Below, piece by piece: positions 52,874 to 62,664 of a stretch of DNA of 64,000 nt. Below the pieces are notes generated by a model that had not been told where the DNA came from, did no database searches, and saw only the letters and a list, made by a program, of their open reading frames with translations. A program made the position numbers and the translations under genes. This DNA is from Lachnospiraceae bacterium (GTDB lineage Bacteria; Bacillota; Clostridia; Lachnospirales; Lachnospiraceae): the NCBI GenBank assembly GCA_017476665.1, contig JAFUZJ010000001.1, forward strand, positions 1-64,000, read 5' to 3'. How positions within the stretch are numbered: position 1 is the stretch's first letter; the number at the start of each line of letters is the position of its first letter.

Positions 52874-54384
52874 GCTTTGTGCCCTCCTATCTGAAGATTT
52901 CTCTCAATCGTCATTGCTCCCTCCTGCAGATCTGTTCCCTTCAGTACCGCATTCTTCCCGAATTTTCGCTTGATATGCAGAACTGCCCGCTGCAGGCTGC
53001 GTTCTTTTTCGAGAGCTCGTCTTGTCTGCTCCCTCTCCGCCTCCAATGCGGCATAATCTGTGAAAAGATCGAGTTGCTCGTACTTCTGCCCCTGTAAAGT
53101 CTCTGCCTCTTTTTCCGGCACGACCCTGCATGCCGCTATCACTACCCTGCGGACTAGAAGGTTTGGATCCGTTATCTTTCTATACAGCTCCATCACCGCC
53201 TCGGAGATCAGCCTTGTGGAAGACATCTGCCGTTCCAGGTTGACCGTCCCGTGGGCATGTTTCGGCACTAGCCTGCCATAATGATCCATACGGATCTCCC
53301 CATGGTACTTACTCCGGATGGACGGATCCATCAGGCTTTCCACATCATACCCTATCGTCAGTACCATCTGGTCAGTCACAAGCTCCTTTTCCACCAGATC
53401 CAATGTCAGAAGCTCTGTCATCTCCCTGACAATGATGGCAGCCTCCTCATAGTGGTACGGCCGTTGAAGAACCTGCCCTGAGCTTAAACTGTTATTCTCC
53501 GGGCGGTACTGTTTGATCAGGTCTATGGTACACGGCTCCCATCCCCATGCGTGGTCGATCAGAAGTTCCGCGTTGACGCCGAAAACTTTATATAACAGAT
53601 CTTCATTGATCTCTGAGTAACGCGCCACATCCCCCATGGTGAGCAGACCATTCCTGTATAGCCTCTGTTCCGTCCCATGCCCTACCCTCCAGAAATCAGT
53701 AAGCGGTGTATGCGACCAGAGCTGCTTCCGGTAAGACTTTTCATCCAGCTCAGCTATCCGCACCCCGTCTGCATCAGCAGGCAGGTGTTTAGCCACTATG
53801 TCCATCGCTACCTTGCAAAGATACAAATTTGTACCAATCCCTGCCGTTGCAGTGATACCTGTCTGTGACAGCACATCCCGGATCATGGTGACAGCCAGCT
53901 CATGTGCTGTCATGTGATAAGTCTCCAGATAATGGGAGACATCCATAAAAACCTCATCGCAGGAATAGACATGCACATCCTCCGGCGCCACATACTTCAG
54001 ATATATCTTGTAAATCTCTGTGCTGTACTTCATGTAAAGCGACATTCTGGGCGGAGCAATGATATAATCCAACTCCAGCGCCGGGTCTGCATTCAAAAGT
54101 ACCGTATCATAGGATTTTCCGGTAAACCTACGTTGTGGAGCCTGGCTCCTCCTCTGTGCATTGAGCAGCTTCACCGCCTGGATCACTTCAAACAGCCGCG
54201 GTCTTCCGGATACACCATAACTCTTGAGTCCCGGTGACACTGCCAAACAGATCGTCTTATCTGTCCGGCTTGCGTCTGCTACCACAAGATTTGTGGTAAG
54301 CGGATCCAATCCCCGCTCCCTGCACTCCACGGAAGCATAAAAAGACTTTAAATCAATCGCTATATACCTGTAATCCTCACCCAT
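52870..54384 (-). CDS. Y-family translesion DNA polymerase (UmuC/UvrX type)
   Basis: About 504 residues. The first catalytic Asp is in AIDLKSFYASVECRERG (Asp11), the second acidic pair in VYSCDEVFMDVSHYL. Thumb and little-finger regions follow. It copies past damaged DNA with low fidelity. The chosen ATG lies 15 codons inside the longest frame, after GGGGATGGGG; the longer start is possible. An SOS box and a good promoter lie upstream, so the polymerase-YolD pair is probably damage-induced. Confidence 0.9.
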   Translation of the reverse strand: MGEDYRYIAIDLKSFYASVECRERGLDPLTTNLVVADASRTDKTICLAVSPGLKSYGVSGRPRLFEVIQAVKLLNAQRRSQAPQRRFTGKSYDTVLLNADPALELDYIIAPPRMSLYMKYSTEIYKIYLKYVAPEDVHVYSCDEVFMDVSHYLETYHMTAHELAVTMIRDVLSQTGITATAGIGTNLYLCKVAMDIVAKHLPADADGVRIAELDEKSYRKQLWSHTPLTDFWRVGHGTEQRLYRNGLLTMGDVARYSEINEDLLYKVFGVNAELLIDHAWGWEPCTIDLIKQYRPENNSLSSGQVLQRPYHYEEAAIIVREMTELLTLDLVEKELVTDQMVLTIGYDVESLMDPSIRSKYHGEIRMDHYGRLVPKHAHGTVNLERQMSSTRLISEAVMELYRKITDPNLLVRRVVIAACRVVPEKEAETLQGQKYEQLDLFTDYAALEAEREQTRRALEKERSLQRAVLHIKRKFGKNAVLKGTDLQEGAMTIERNLQIGGHKA

Positions 54385-54414
54385 AACCCCATCCCCTTCC
54401 CAAGGTGTATTTAC

Positions 54415-54443
54415 ATTATCGAACAAATGTTCTTATATGTCAA
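54415..54443 (-). promoter_or_regulatory. Promoter of the polymerase operon with LexA-type SOS box
   Basis: On the minus strand TTGACA and GATAAT are 17 bases apart. CGAAC-AAAT-GTTC at 54420-54432 (plus strand) matches the Gram-positive LexA/DinR box CGAAC-N4-GTTCG except for the last base, and lies within the promoter. Confidence 0.78.
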
Positions 54444-54446
54444 TAT

Positions 54447-54468
54447 AAAAATTCTGGATATGGGTAAA
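54447..54468 (+). repeat. 22-bp motif copy 2 (AAAAATT..GGA.ATGGGTAAA)
   Basis: 19 of 22 positions match 41166-41187. It lies between the divergent polymerase and Tad promoters. Likely a protein-binding site of the element. Confidence 0.5.
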
Positions 54469-54503
54469 TGTTGGCACATTTTAGTCCCAACTTGACACCC
54501 TTT

Positions 54504-54537
54504 TGCGATTTACACCGAAAATCCACTGTGATAGAAT
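54504..54537 (+). promoter_or_regulatory. Promoter of the Tad pilus operon
   Basis: TTTACA (54509-54514), 17 bases, TAGAAT (54532-54537). TGCGATTTACACCG around the -35 is identical to the conjugation promoter at 33450. A hairpin TTGGCGCAG/CTGCGCCAA lies in the leader at about 54567-54604. Confidence 0.75.
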
Positions 54538-54628
54538 CAGTATCGTGAAAAAATATGGACAGCTTTTTGGCGCAGTTAGGGATCCCCGCTCCTTCCTGCG
54601 CCAATCTTGTTGTCAGGGAGGTGAAAGT

Positions 54629-55054
54629 TTGAAACAAAAACTAAAGAAACTGCTTGCATCCGAAAGAGGTGACTCCTCTTATATCAGCAGCTTCGTCTTT
54701 ATCCTGGTGGCGGTGATCCTGATCGTCTTCATCATAAAAGTATTCCACATCATATCCGTCAAACAGGAGATGGACATGATCGCAGACCAGCTCGTCAAGC
54801 AGATCCAGCTAAACGGAGGGACGAGCGCAGATACGACAGCTCTGTTCACATTTCTTTCCGGCCAGATACAGGATGTGGAGAACCTGCAGTACACCGTGAC
54901 CTGCTCCGGCTCAAGCGCACGCATCCAGATTGGCACACCCTTCTATGTTACCGTTACGGGCAGGTGCCATCTCGGAGGCTTCTGGCGGTTCAACCTGGTC
55001 CCGATTGATGTCAGGGCACAGGGCGCTGGCGTGAGCGAACATTACTGGAAGTAG
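54629..55054 (+). CDS. TadE-like pilus protein (TTG start)
   Basis: 141 residues from TTG with GGGAGGTG ahead. A short basic leader ends in ASERGDSSY, followed by one membrane helix (about 17-38) and an exported beta-rich domain. This is the plan of TadE/TadF minor pseud-pilins, whose leader is cut by the prepilin peptidase. First gene of the Tad operon. Confidence 0.75.
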   Translation: MKQKLKKLLASERGDSSYISSFVFILVAVILIVFIIKVFHIISVKQEMDMIADQLVKQIQLNGGTSADTTALFTFLSGQIQDVENLQYTVTCSGSSARIQIGTPFYVTVTGRCHLGGFWRFNLVPIDVRAQGAGVSEHYWK

Positions 55055-55069
55055 GGGGTAAGGAACGGA

Positions 55070-55555
55070 ATGAAGAGAAACAGGATACTGAAGAACGAAC
55101 GGGGTGACATCTCCTATTACACCATCTTCGTCATTGTGGCAGTCAACATGATCCTGGGGTTCCTGCTCTTATATGCCTCAGTCAAGATCAACTGCATGAA
55201 CATCAGGAATGCCGCAAAGATGGAGCTGAACAATGTGAGCGCCAGGATCTACGCGGACACCTTCCACTCCCAGCGTGAAGCCAACCTGGATTCCTACATG
55301 GATGACATCCATTTGAGTACCGCCTATCAGAATGCCCTGCGGGCAGGCTTCATAAGCGGACTGCAGGAACGCATCGAGCTGGCGAACGATGCCTATACGG
55401 TAAGCAATATCAACTTAAGTTTCACAAAAGGCACTGACAAGATCGAGTACGTGATGACCTGTGATGCCACCTTCCGCGTGCGGATGTTCGGGGAATTATT
55501 CCCACCCATTGTGCAGCACATCCGGCTCACAGGAACCCACAACACCAAGTATTAA
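55070..55555 (+). CDS. TadE/TadF-like pilus protein
   Basis: 161 residues with the same leader style (LKNERGDISYYT), one membrane helix (about 16-38) and an exported domain. Pairs with the previous gene; such proteins usually come as TadE and TadF. Ribosome site AAGGAACGG precedes the ATG. Confidence 0.75.
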   Translation: MKRNRILKNERGDISYYTIFVIVAVNMILGFLLLYASVKINCMNIRNAAKMELNNVSARIYADTFHSQREANLDSYMDDIHLSTAYQNALRAGFISGLQERIELANDAYTVSNINLSFTKGTDKIEYVMTCDATFRVRMFGELFPPIVQHIRLTGTHNTKY

Positions 55556-55630
55556 AAATTAGGTGTTGGCTTTTGGAAGGATGTTGCGTATATTATAGTA
55601 TGGACAAGAAAAAGAATGGAGGAACTGCTT

Positions 55631-56215
55631 ATGAAAAAGAAAAATCTGATCGTCATCACGGCACTGTCCGCTTCGTGTGTGGCAGTCCTTGCCGCCGTAT
55701 TCGTTTTAACCCGCGAGCCGAAGGACGAATTCGCCCCCGCCGCTGCTGATACTGCACCTTCAGCTGCCACCTGGACCGATATTTCAGAACCGGAAGTATC
55801 TGTTCCTTATACCAAACCGGAGACATCCACACAGGTAAAGGGATCTACGGCTGACCAGACGCAGACGGTGGTCACTGAGAACGAAAACGGATCCACCACA
55901 AGCCTCTCCGACAGCACTACAAAGGAGGAGGCTGCGGCAGAGAAACCTGCGGACAAGCCCAAGACAGAGGATGACACCACTGACAAGAACAACAAGCCGG
56001 ACTATGGAGGCAACAAACCCTCTGACAACAAGCCGGGAGATGCCGGAAACCAGGACAGCACACCGCCTGCGGGCAATCCCGGTGGAAACAGCGGTCATGA
56101 AGGACAGGTTTATGATCCCGTATTCGGTTGGGTGACTCCCGGGCGTACCGTACAGGATACCATAGACAGTGACGGCGACATCAACAAACAGATCGGATCC
56201 ATGGGCGGAAACTGA
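55631..56215 (+). CDS. Anchored low-complexity protein of the Tad operon
   Basis: 194 residues: one membrane helix (about 5-25), then Thr/Ser/Asp/Lys/Pro-rich low-complexity sequence (about 60-160), ending in a short conserved-looking tail (YDPVFGWVTPGRTVQD). I start it at the ATG after GGAGG. DUF6550-like proteins in similar operons have this form. Probably a stalk or spacer at the surface. Confidence 0.6.
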   Translation: MKKKNLIVITALSASCVAVLAAVFVLTREPKDEFAPAAADTAPSAATWTDISEPEVSVPYTKPETSTQVKGSTADQTQTVVTENENGSTTSLSDSTTKEEAAAEKPADKPKTEDDTTDKNNKPDYGGNKPSDNKPGDAGNQDSTPPAGNPGGNSGHEGQVYDPVFGWVTPGRTVQDTIDSDGDINKQIGSMGGN

Positions 56216-56300
56216 TCCGCACTGTGACCGAATCATACAAGGAAGGCATGAGACCTGCTCTCATGTCTTTTTTTGTGCCCTGAAAGGAGAACCAATTCAC

Positions 56301-58049
56301 ATGAAAAAAATAAAATCCAGACTTTATCCACTGCTCCTGTCCCTGATGCTCCTGTTATCCATACCGCTCACAGCTCATGCGACCGGAAGCGGGAACATAG
56401 ACAGTGGCGGAGGCAGCATGGGAGACGGCAACTCAGAAGATGTCTGGCACCGGCTCGATGGAGTGCGCATCACCGTGGTCACGACCGACGGAGCTGTTGT
56501 ATCAACGCCGTTTGACCTGTCAAACGCCAACATCCCTGCAAGTATCATGAATTTTGGCAAGGTCTGCAAACTCCAGTATGCTGCAGGTGCAGGGCTTTCC
56601 CTTTCCGACACCTACGCCTACTCCAAGCCCGGCACTGCCCTGCCGCATATCGTGAGCTCCAACAGTGTCAGGGCAAGCATTGACGCGATCAAGCGGTATT
56701 TCTGTTCGGAATACGCCGCAAAGCTTGTGGCGGAAAAAACCGGCATTGCCTTTGATGACCTGATCGGCGGAAGCTACAAGCTCCTGATCGAACCCGTCGC
56801 CTACTTTACCTTTGGCGGCGTGGATTATGCCATGACAGCCCATGAAGCGGCAATGTATGACATCCAATCCGGAGGACAGCTCCGCCGAAGGATGCCGTCC
56901 CTCACCCATAAGAACCTCCCCCTGGCACTGTTCCTGGAGACAGCAGACTTAGGCTATCCTGCCTGGACCGGTCCGACCACCGAGCGGGTGAGCAGTTCTG
57001 ACATCATTGCCGCCCTTGGCATGGGCATTGTGAGCTATGCGGATGTCCCGGAGGAGATGCTGCAGGCGCCGGACTACACCTACCGGGTAGATACGGATGT
57101 CATCACCAGCATCATGCTCTCCACAACAGATGAGATTAATCCCGATGATCCGGCCAGCGTGACCTTCCATATTGATGGCAGGGACTACACCGTGGATGAC
57201 ATCGTGATCCCGGAGAACGGCTCCCAGGTGGTCTGGGTGAAATGGCACACGCCGGATACCCCGACCACTATCCCAATCACAGTTACTTTGGACGGCGGGA
57301 GCACGGCAAAAACAAGCTTTATCGCCAGGGTGGTCTCACTGGAGGAGAACCTCCCCCCTGATCCGCTTGCAACGGACACCAATCCCAGGTTCACTATCCC
57401 TTCTGTTCCGTCCAACCCGTTAAAGCTCTCTGCTTCCTGGAGTGTCTGGAGCGCCCGCTGGCATCCCTTCTGGGAATGGGAAAGTGACTGGGAGTGGGAA
57501 GATGATGACTGCGACAGCAGCTGTCCCGCAGACTGCGACGGCGACCACGGGCACTGGGAAGACAACGGGGAATGGGTGGATCATGGATGGTATGACTTTA
57601 CCTCCACCGAATACTCCGCTTCGCTGAGCGCGGACATGGAGATCCATCCGGACGACATCGTGCCCACCGCCCAGGGCGACCTAATGAAGAGCGGCTATGG
57701 CATCAAGGAGGATGTGACTGCGCGCTTCCACGCTAATGCACCCTCCAGCCACTTTACGCCGGTACAGACTGCCGTTTCCTACTTCCCGGAGTTTGACTAC
57801 GACAGCTACTGGCGGCTGCTCGTCTGCGACGGCGGGAACCCTGCACACCTGTACTTCAAGCCGAATGAATATTCCACCTACGGACGGAATGTACATTTCA
57901 CGCCGGTCTGGTATCCGGATGACGCCTATACTGTCTATACCTACGTTATCGATGCATGGACTCCCTCCGGAATGCTGTCCATGAACGTAACTGACTCCAT
58001 ACAGATCCGTGGCAGCCTGTATGATGACTGGTATTCCAAGCGTGAATAG
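56301..58049 (+). CDS. Secreted protein of the Tad operon, unknown function
   Basis: 582 residues with a classical signal peptide cut after PLTAHA (about residue 28). The rest is beta-rich, with a Trp/Glu/Asp-rich and Cys-bearing insert (WEWEDDDCDSSCPADCDGDH) at about 395-425 that could bind metal. No membrane helix or sortase signal at the end. It may be an adhesin or a pilus-associated protein. Confidence 0.65.
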   Translation: MKKIKSRLYPLLLSLMLLLSIPLTAHATGSGNIDSGGGSMGDGNSEDVWHRLDGVRITVVTTDGAVVSTPFDLSNANIPASIMNFGKVCKLQYAAGAGLSLSDTYAYSKPGTALPHIVSSNSVRASIDAIKRYFCSEYAAKLVAEKTGIAFDDLIGGSYKLLIEPVAYFTFGGVDYAMTAHEAAMYDIQSGGQLRRRMPSLTHKNLPLALFLETADLGYPAWTGPTTERVSSSDIIAALGMGIVSYADVPEEMLQAPDYTYRVDTDVITSIMLSTTDEINPDDPASVTFHIDGRDYTVDDIVIPENGSQVVWVKWHTPDTPTTIPITVTLDGGSTAKTSFIARVVSLEENLPPDPLATDTNPRFTIPSVPSNPLKLSASWSVWSARWHPFWEWESDWEWEDDDCDSSCPADCDGDHGHWEDNGEWVDHGWYDFTSTEYSASLSADMEIHPDDIVPTAQGDLMKSGYGIKEDVTARFHANAPSSHFTPVQTAVSYFPEFDYDSYWRLLVCDGGNPAHLYFKPNEYSTYGRNVHFTPVWYPDDAYTVYTYVIDAWTPSGMLSMNVTDSIQIRGSLYDDWYSKRE

Positions 58050-58518
58050 CATTTCCTTATGCTACTATGCCGGGACATTGGCATTTCTTGCACTCTTTGC
58101 CCGGTATGATGCAAAGCACCACAAAGTCCGTAACAGGTCTCTGATCCTATTCCTCCCCTGGTGCTTTGTCTCCATACCGGTCCGGGTGTATGCAGGTGTA
58201 TCCCCGTCCCTCCTCTCCGCCAGCCTGACTGCCCTCTTAGGCTTTCTTGCCGGCGGCGGACTGTTCCTGATCACCGCCATTGCCACAAAAGGCGGGATCG
58301 GGGGCGGGGACATCAAGCTGGTGGCACTCCTTGGGCTCTGCTATGGGATGGAGCAGACTGCAACTTTAGTGACCATTGCCTGCCTCATCGCCCTGATCCA
58401 TGTGTCAGACATTGCTGAAAAACAAGGCAGGATACCCAAGAATATTCCCTTTGTGCCCTACCTTACTGCCGGCTGCCTGATCCAGACCATCATCCTGCTC
58501 TATTTCTGGGGAGAATGA
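58042..58518 (+). CDS. Prepilin peptidase, A24 family (TadV/CpaA type)
   Basis: About 158 residues with several membrane helices. The two catalytic aspartates are in FARYDAKHHKVRNR and in the GGGDIKLVALLGL (GxGD) motif. It would cut the leaders of the pilin and TadE-like proteins encoded around it. The start is unsure: GTG 58042 overlaps the previous stop, and ATG 58024 or 58021 is also in frame; none has a clear ribosome site. Confidence 0.88.
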   Translation: MNSISLCYYAGTLAFLALFARYDAKHHKVRNRSLILFLPWCFVSIPVRVYAGVSPSLLSASLTALLGFLAGGGLFLITAIATKGGIGGGDIKLVALLGLCYGMEQTATLVTIACLIALIHVSDIAEKQGRIPKNIPFVPYLTAGCLIQTIILLYFWGE

Positions 58519-58554
58519 ACGACCAAACAAATTATAAAGGAGAAATGAACCAAA

Positions 58555-59406
58555 ATGAAAATGAACAACCGATTTATTTACGGTATTTTAAGCATTGTGC
58601 TCGCCGCCGTCATCGCTTTCATCAGCATCTCGGTGGTCACCCGCGCCACGAACGGGACGAAAGATATCGTCCGCGTGAAGAATGCGGTAAACCGGGGAAC
58701 CCGCATCACTGAGGATGACCTGGAGATCGTCAAGGTCGGCAGCTTCAACCTGCCGGAAAACGTCGCCAAAAAGATTGAGGACGTGGCAGGCACCTATGCA
58801 GCCACAAACCTCTGTCCGGGGGACTACATCCTGCCCCAGAAAGTGAGCAGCTCTCCCCTGTCATCCGACCAGACCCTGAACCATATCCCCGATGGCAAGG
58901 TTGCCATCTCCATCACGGTGCAGCATCTTGCAAACGGCCTGTCAGACAAACTGGAAAGCGGCGACATCATCCGCCTGTTCCACTATGACAACACGACAAA
59001 TGTGATCGATCCCGTGGTGGACATCCCTGAGCTGCACTTCATGAAGGTGCTCTCTGTCACGGACTCGGACGGCCTGGATATCGACTACACCACCCCGCCT
59101 GCAGAGGATGAGGAACGCCAGCAGACCGCAACCATCACCCTCCTCGCTTCCCCGGAGCAGGCCCTGCTCTTAACCCGCTTTGAAAATGAAGGCGTCCTGC
59201 ATGCCGCCCTGGTGAGCAGGGGCAATGAGGCGCTTGCGGATGAACTGCTGGAGAGACAGGACAGCCTCTTACTTGAGATGTATGCAGATCTTGACGGGGA
59301 CGGCACACCCGACGGGGAATACACGCAGGAGAACCTTCCGGAAAACACGGGCGCACCTTCTGAAACAGCGGCAAATGCCGGGGAGACGAAAGGGGGCGAC
59401 CACTGA
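58555..59406 (+). CDS. CpaB/RcpC-like pilus assembly protein with SAF domain
   Basis: 283 residues: one N-terminal membrane helix (about 5-26), then a SAF/CpaB domain (VKNAVNRGTRITEDDLEIVK, GDYILPQKV). CpaB links the pilus machine to the cell envelope. AAAGGAG precedes the ATG. Its end overlaps the start of the TadZ-like gene. Confidence 0.85.
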   Translation: MKMNNRFIYGILSIVLAAVIAFISISVVTRATNGTKDIVRVKNAVNRGTRITEDDLEIVKVGSFNLPENVAKKIEDVAGTYAATNLCPGDYILPQKVSSSPLSSDQTLNHIPDGKVAISITVQHLANGLSDKLESGDIIRLFHYDNTTNVIDPVVDIPELHFMKVLSVTDSDGLDIDYTTPPAEDEERQQTATITLLASPEQALLLTRFENEGVLHAALVSRGNEALADELLERQDSLLLEMYADLDGDGTPDGEYTQENLPENTGAPSETAANAGETKGGDH

Positions 59407-60305
59407 TGGCCAAGATCGTCACCGTATGGGGAAATCCCGGCTGCGGGAAATCCATGTTCTGCTGCAATCTCGCCAAAGTCCTCACCTCCGGCAAGGACAA
59501 AGCGATCATCATCAATGCGGACTCCAGCACTCCCATGCTGCCCGTCTGGATGCCTGACCGCATCCTGGAAGCTTCCGCCTCCATCGGGAACGTGCTCTCG
59601 GGACTGGAGATCAATACGGCCATCATCGCGGAAAGAGTCATGGTCTTAAAGGATTATCCCTTTATCGGCGTGATGGGCTTTGCTGCTGGAGAAAATCCCT
59701 TCTCCTATCCGGAATTAAAGTATGACCGAATCCGGCTGTTCATCTCAGAGGCTTCCAAGCTGGTGGATTACATCATCCTTGACTGCAGTGCCAACATGCT
59801 GAATTTCTTTACCCCGACCGCGATAGAGGCTGCGGACCTGGCTGTCCGCATCATCACGCCGGATCTCAGGGGACTCAATTACCTGCGGGCGCACCAGGCC
59901 CTGCTCACGGATGAGAAATTCCATTATGACAGGCATCTCACCCTGGCAGGCATGGCGCGTCCCTTCCATGCACTGGACGAGATGGATCATCTGATCGGCG
60001 GATTTGACGGACTGCTCCCCTATGCAAAGGAGATCGAGCGCTGCGGAACGGAGGGAAGAATGTTCCAGGCGCTCGGTTACTGCAACCAGCGCTACTTAAA
60101 TTCCCTGCATCTCGTTGCAGATACCCTTGAAAGACTGGGCATGCCGGAAGATGGGCCGAAGCCGGAGGAGACACCGGAACCAGAATATGAAGCTCCCGTC
60201 CAGGAAGAATTCCGGGATAAAGGCGTGGACATCATTCCCGGGAAAAAATGGGCAGTAAACCAAAGAAAGGAGCGCACCAGAAATGGCAATGGAATCCTTA
60301 AATGA
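59406..60305 (+). CDS. TadZ/CpaE-like ParA-fold ATPase
   Basis: 299 residues with a P-loop at GNPGCGKS (9-16) near the N-terminus and IILDCSANML as a Walker B-like strand. TadZ/CpaE proteins place the pilus machine in the cell. It lacks the receiver-like N-terminal domain of CpaE. Overlaps tadA by 23 bases. Confidence 0.8.
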   Translation: MAKIVTVWGNPGCGKSMFCCNLAKVLTSGKDKAIIINADSSTPMLPVWMPDRILEASASIGNVLSGLEINTAIIAERVMVLKDYPFIGVMGFAAGENPFSYPELKYDRIRLFISEASKLVDYIILDCSANMLNFFTPTAIEAADLAVRIITPDLRGLNYLRAHQALLTDEKFHYDRHLTLAGMARPFHALDEMDHLIGGFDGLLPYAKEIERCGTEGRMFQALGYCNQRYLNSLHLVADTLERLGMPEDGPKPEETPEPEYEAPVQEEFRDKGVDIIPGKKWAVNQRKERTRNGNGILK

Positions 60306-61677
60306 GATGTTCTTTACCTCATCCGTGAGCGAGGATATGACCTACGACCAGATCCTTGAGGATGTCCAGAAATACTGCACACAGAACCATTCGGACAAGC
60401 TTTCCACGGAAGGCAACCAGGATGAAGCAAGGAAGCTTTTGCGGGAATTCATCTCCCAGTATATCCTGAGCAGATCCTACCATGTGGAAGGACTCTCCAC
60501 AGATGAGCTGTGCGACACGCTCTACGAAGATATGGCAGGCATCTCCTTCTTAAAGAAATGGATCTACAAGGAAGGCGTGGAGGAGGTCAACATCAATGCC
60601 TATGACGACATTGAGGTGATCATGAGCGGCGGACGTTCCATGAAGATACCAGACCGTTTCCAGTCCCCCCAGCACGCCATCGATGTGACCAGGAGGCTCC
60701 TTAGTTCCTGCGGCATGGTCATAGATGACACCATGCCCTCCGTCATCGGGTTCCTGGACAAGAACATCCGTATCTCTGTGGATAAGACGCCCATCGTGGA
60801 TGCGGATGTGGGGATCAATGCCTCCATCCGTATCGTCAACCAGCAGACTGTGACCAAGGACAAGCTCATCGCCTCCGGCTCTGCCACTGAGGAGATGCTG
60901 GATCTTTTGACCTGCTGTATGCGGTACGGCGTGTCCGTCTGCATCGCAGGAAGCACAGGATCCGGCAAGACCACCGTGATGAGCTGGCTCCTGTCCATGG
61001 TACCCGACAACCGCAGGCTCATCACCATTGAGGAGGGGAGCCGGGAATTTGACCTGATCAAGCGGGACAAGGACGGACATGCCGTCAACAGCGTGGTGCA
61101 CCTATTGACTCGTCCCCATGAAAACCCGTCCCTCGACATCGACCAGGATCTTTTGCTGGAACGGGTGCTCAGAAAACATCCGGATGTGATCGGCGTCGGT
61201 GAGATGCGCTCCGCCAAGGAAGCCCTGTCCGTAGCGGAAAGCTCCCGTACCGGACACACCGTCGTCACCACCATCCACTCCAATTCCTCAGAGTCCACTT
61301 ACCGCAGGATGATGACACTGGCAAAGCGCAAATACAACATGGCCGACGACATCCTGATGCAGATCATGGTGGAGGCATACCCTATCGTGGTCTTCACCAA
61401 GCAGCTGGAGGACGGCAGCCGCAAGATCATGCAGATCATCGAGGGCGAGGACTACCAGGACGGGAAGCTCCTCTACCACCCGCTCTACCAGTTTGACGTT
61501 ACAGACAACCGGACGGACGAAAACGGGAAAGTCACTGTCATCGGAAAGCACAGGCGGTTAGGCGATCTTTCCGAGACACTGAAGAAACGGATGCTGGACA
61601 ACGGCATCCCTGCCACCAAGATCAAGCCGTTTTTAACACACAAGACGGCGGAAAAACAAGAAAAAGGAGGTGCCTAA
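60283..61677 (+). CDS. TadA/CpaF secretion ATPase
   Basis: 464 residues of the type II/IV secretion ATPase superfamily. Walker A GSTGSGKT (223-230), Asp and His boxes in ITIEEGSREF and in HTVVTTIHSNSSESTYRRM, and Walker B near HPDVIGVGEMRSAKE. Powers pilus assembly as a hexamer. AAAGGAG precedes the ATG. Confidence 0.93.
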   Translation: MAMESLNEMFFTSSVSEDMTYDQILEDVQKYCTQNHSDKLSTEGNQDEARKLLREFISQYILSRSYHVEGLSTDELCDTLYEDMAGISFLKKWIYKEGVEEVNINAYDDIEVIMSGGRSMKIPDRFQSPQHAIDVTRRLLSSCGMVIDDTMPSVIGFLDKNIRISVDKTPIVDADVGINASIRIVNQQTVTKDKLIASGSATEEMLDLLTCCMRYGVSVCIAGSTGSGKTTVMSWLLSMVPDNRRLITIEEGSREFDLIKRDKDGHAVNSVVHLLTRPHENPSLDIDQDLLLERVLRKHPDVIGVGEMRSAKEALSVAESSRTGHTVVTTIHSNSSESTYRRMMTLAKRKYNMADDILMQIMVEAYPIVVFTKQLEDGSRKIMQIIEGEDYQDGKLLYHPLYQFDVTDNRTDENGKVTVIGKHRRLGDLSETLKKRMLDNGIPATKIKPFLTHKTAEKQEKGGA

Positions 61678-61680
61678 AGC

Positions 61681-62601
61681 ATGTTCTGGATGCAGCTGTC
61701 AGTTTTTTTATTGCTCGTAAACGGGCTGTTCACCCTGTTAGGCGTGAAGTTCACCGACTTCCTCCATGTCCTCTCCTTCTCCAGGAAAAGTTCCCTGAAG
61801 GATGACATGGACGTAATGCTCGGCAGGCCTGCCAAAAACTTTTTTGACAGGGAGACCATGGAGATCGAACAACTCTTAGAAGCGACCGGCAGGGCCGGCA
61901 GGTTCGGGTTAGTAAAGCAGGTATCCGTCTTCCTGTTTGCTGCGGGAGCTGCCATAGCCTTTTTGTTGAACAACCCTTTCCTGATCCCGGTCCTCGGTGC
62001 AGGCTTTGCCTTCGCCCCGGTCTGGTACCTGCGTTCCACCGCTTCCGCCTATAAAAAGCACTTAAACGAGGAGCTGGAGACGGCGATCTCTGTCATCACC
62101 ACCTCCTATTTAAGAAGCGGGGATCTGCTCAAAGCCATCAAGGAAAACATACCGTACTTAAATTTCCCGGTGAAATCCCACTTTGAGGCTTTTATCACAG
62201 ACTCGGAGATGCTCAATGCAAACATGATCTCCAACATCAACTCGCTGAAGATGAAGATACCAAACCGTGTCTTCCATGAGTGGTGCAATACCCTGATCCA
62301 GTGCCAGAGTGACCGGAGCATGAAGAATACCCTGACCTTTACGGTACAGAAATTCTCTGACCAGCGTATCGTACAGTCAGAGCTGGAGGCGATCATCAAC
62401 GAGCCCAAGAAGGAAGCGATCACCATGATGTTCCTCGTGATCGCCAATATCCCGATCCTGTATGTCCTGAACAAGTCCTGGTTCGAGACACTGATGTTCA
62501 CCACCCCCGGCAAGATCACGCTTGCCATCTGTGCTGCAGTGATCCTGTATTCCTTCACCCGGATCATGCAGCTCTCCAAACCCATTGAATATGGGGAATG
62601 A
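61681..62601 (+). CDS. TadB-like membrane protein (GspF fold)
   Basis: 306 residues with membrane helices near 3-22, 81-117, 245-262 and 276-295 and a cytosolic GspF-type segment between. Works with TadC as the inner-membrane platform. AAGGAGG precedes the ATG, four bases after tadA. Confidence 0.85.
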   Translation: MFWMQLSVFLLLVNGLFTLLGVKFTDFLHVLSFSRKSSLKDDMDVMLGRPAKNFFDRETMEIEQLLEATGRAGRFGLVKQVSVFLFAAGAAIAFLLNNPFLIPVLGAGFAFAPVWYLRSTASAYKKHLNEELETAISVITTSYLRSGDLLKAIKENIPYLNFPVKSHFEAFITDSEMLNANMISNINSLKMKIPNRVFHEWCNTLIQCQSDRSMKNTLTFTVQKFSDQRIVQSELEAIINEPKKEAITMMFLVIANIPILYVLNKSWFETLMFTTPGKITLAICAAVILYSFTRIMQLSKPIEYGE

Positions 62602-62664
62602 CAAGGCAGATGCGCCGTTCCTGCCTGCCATGCTACTTAAACGGCGCAGAAAGGATAGAACAAT

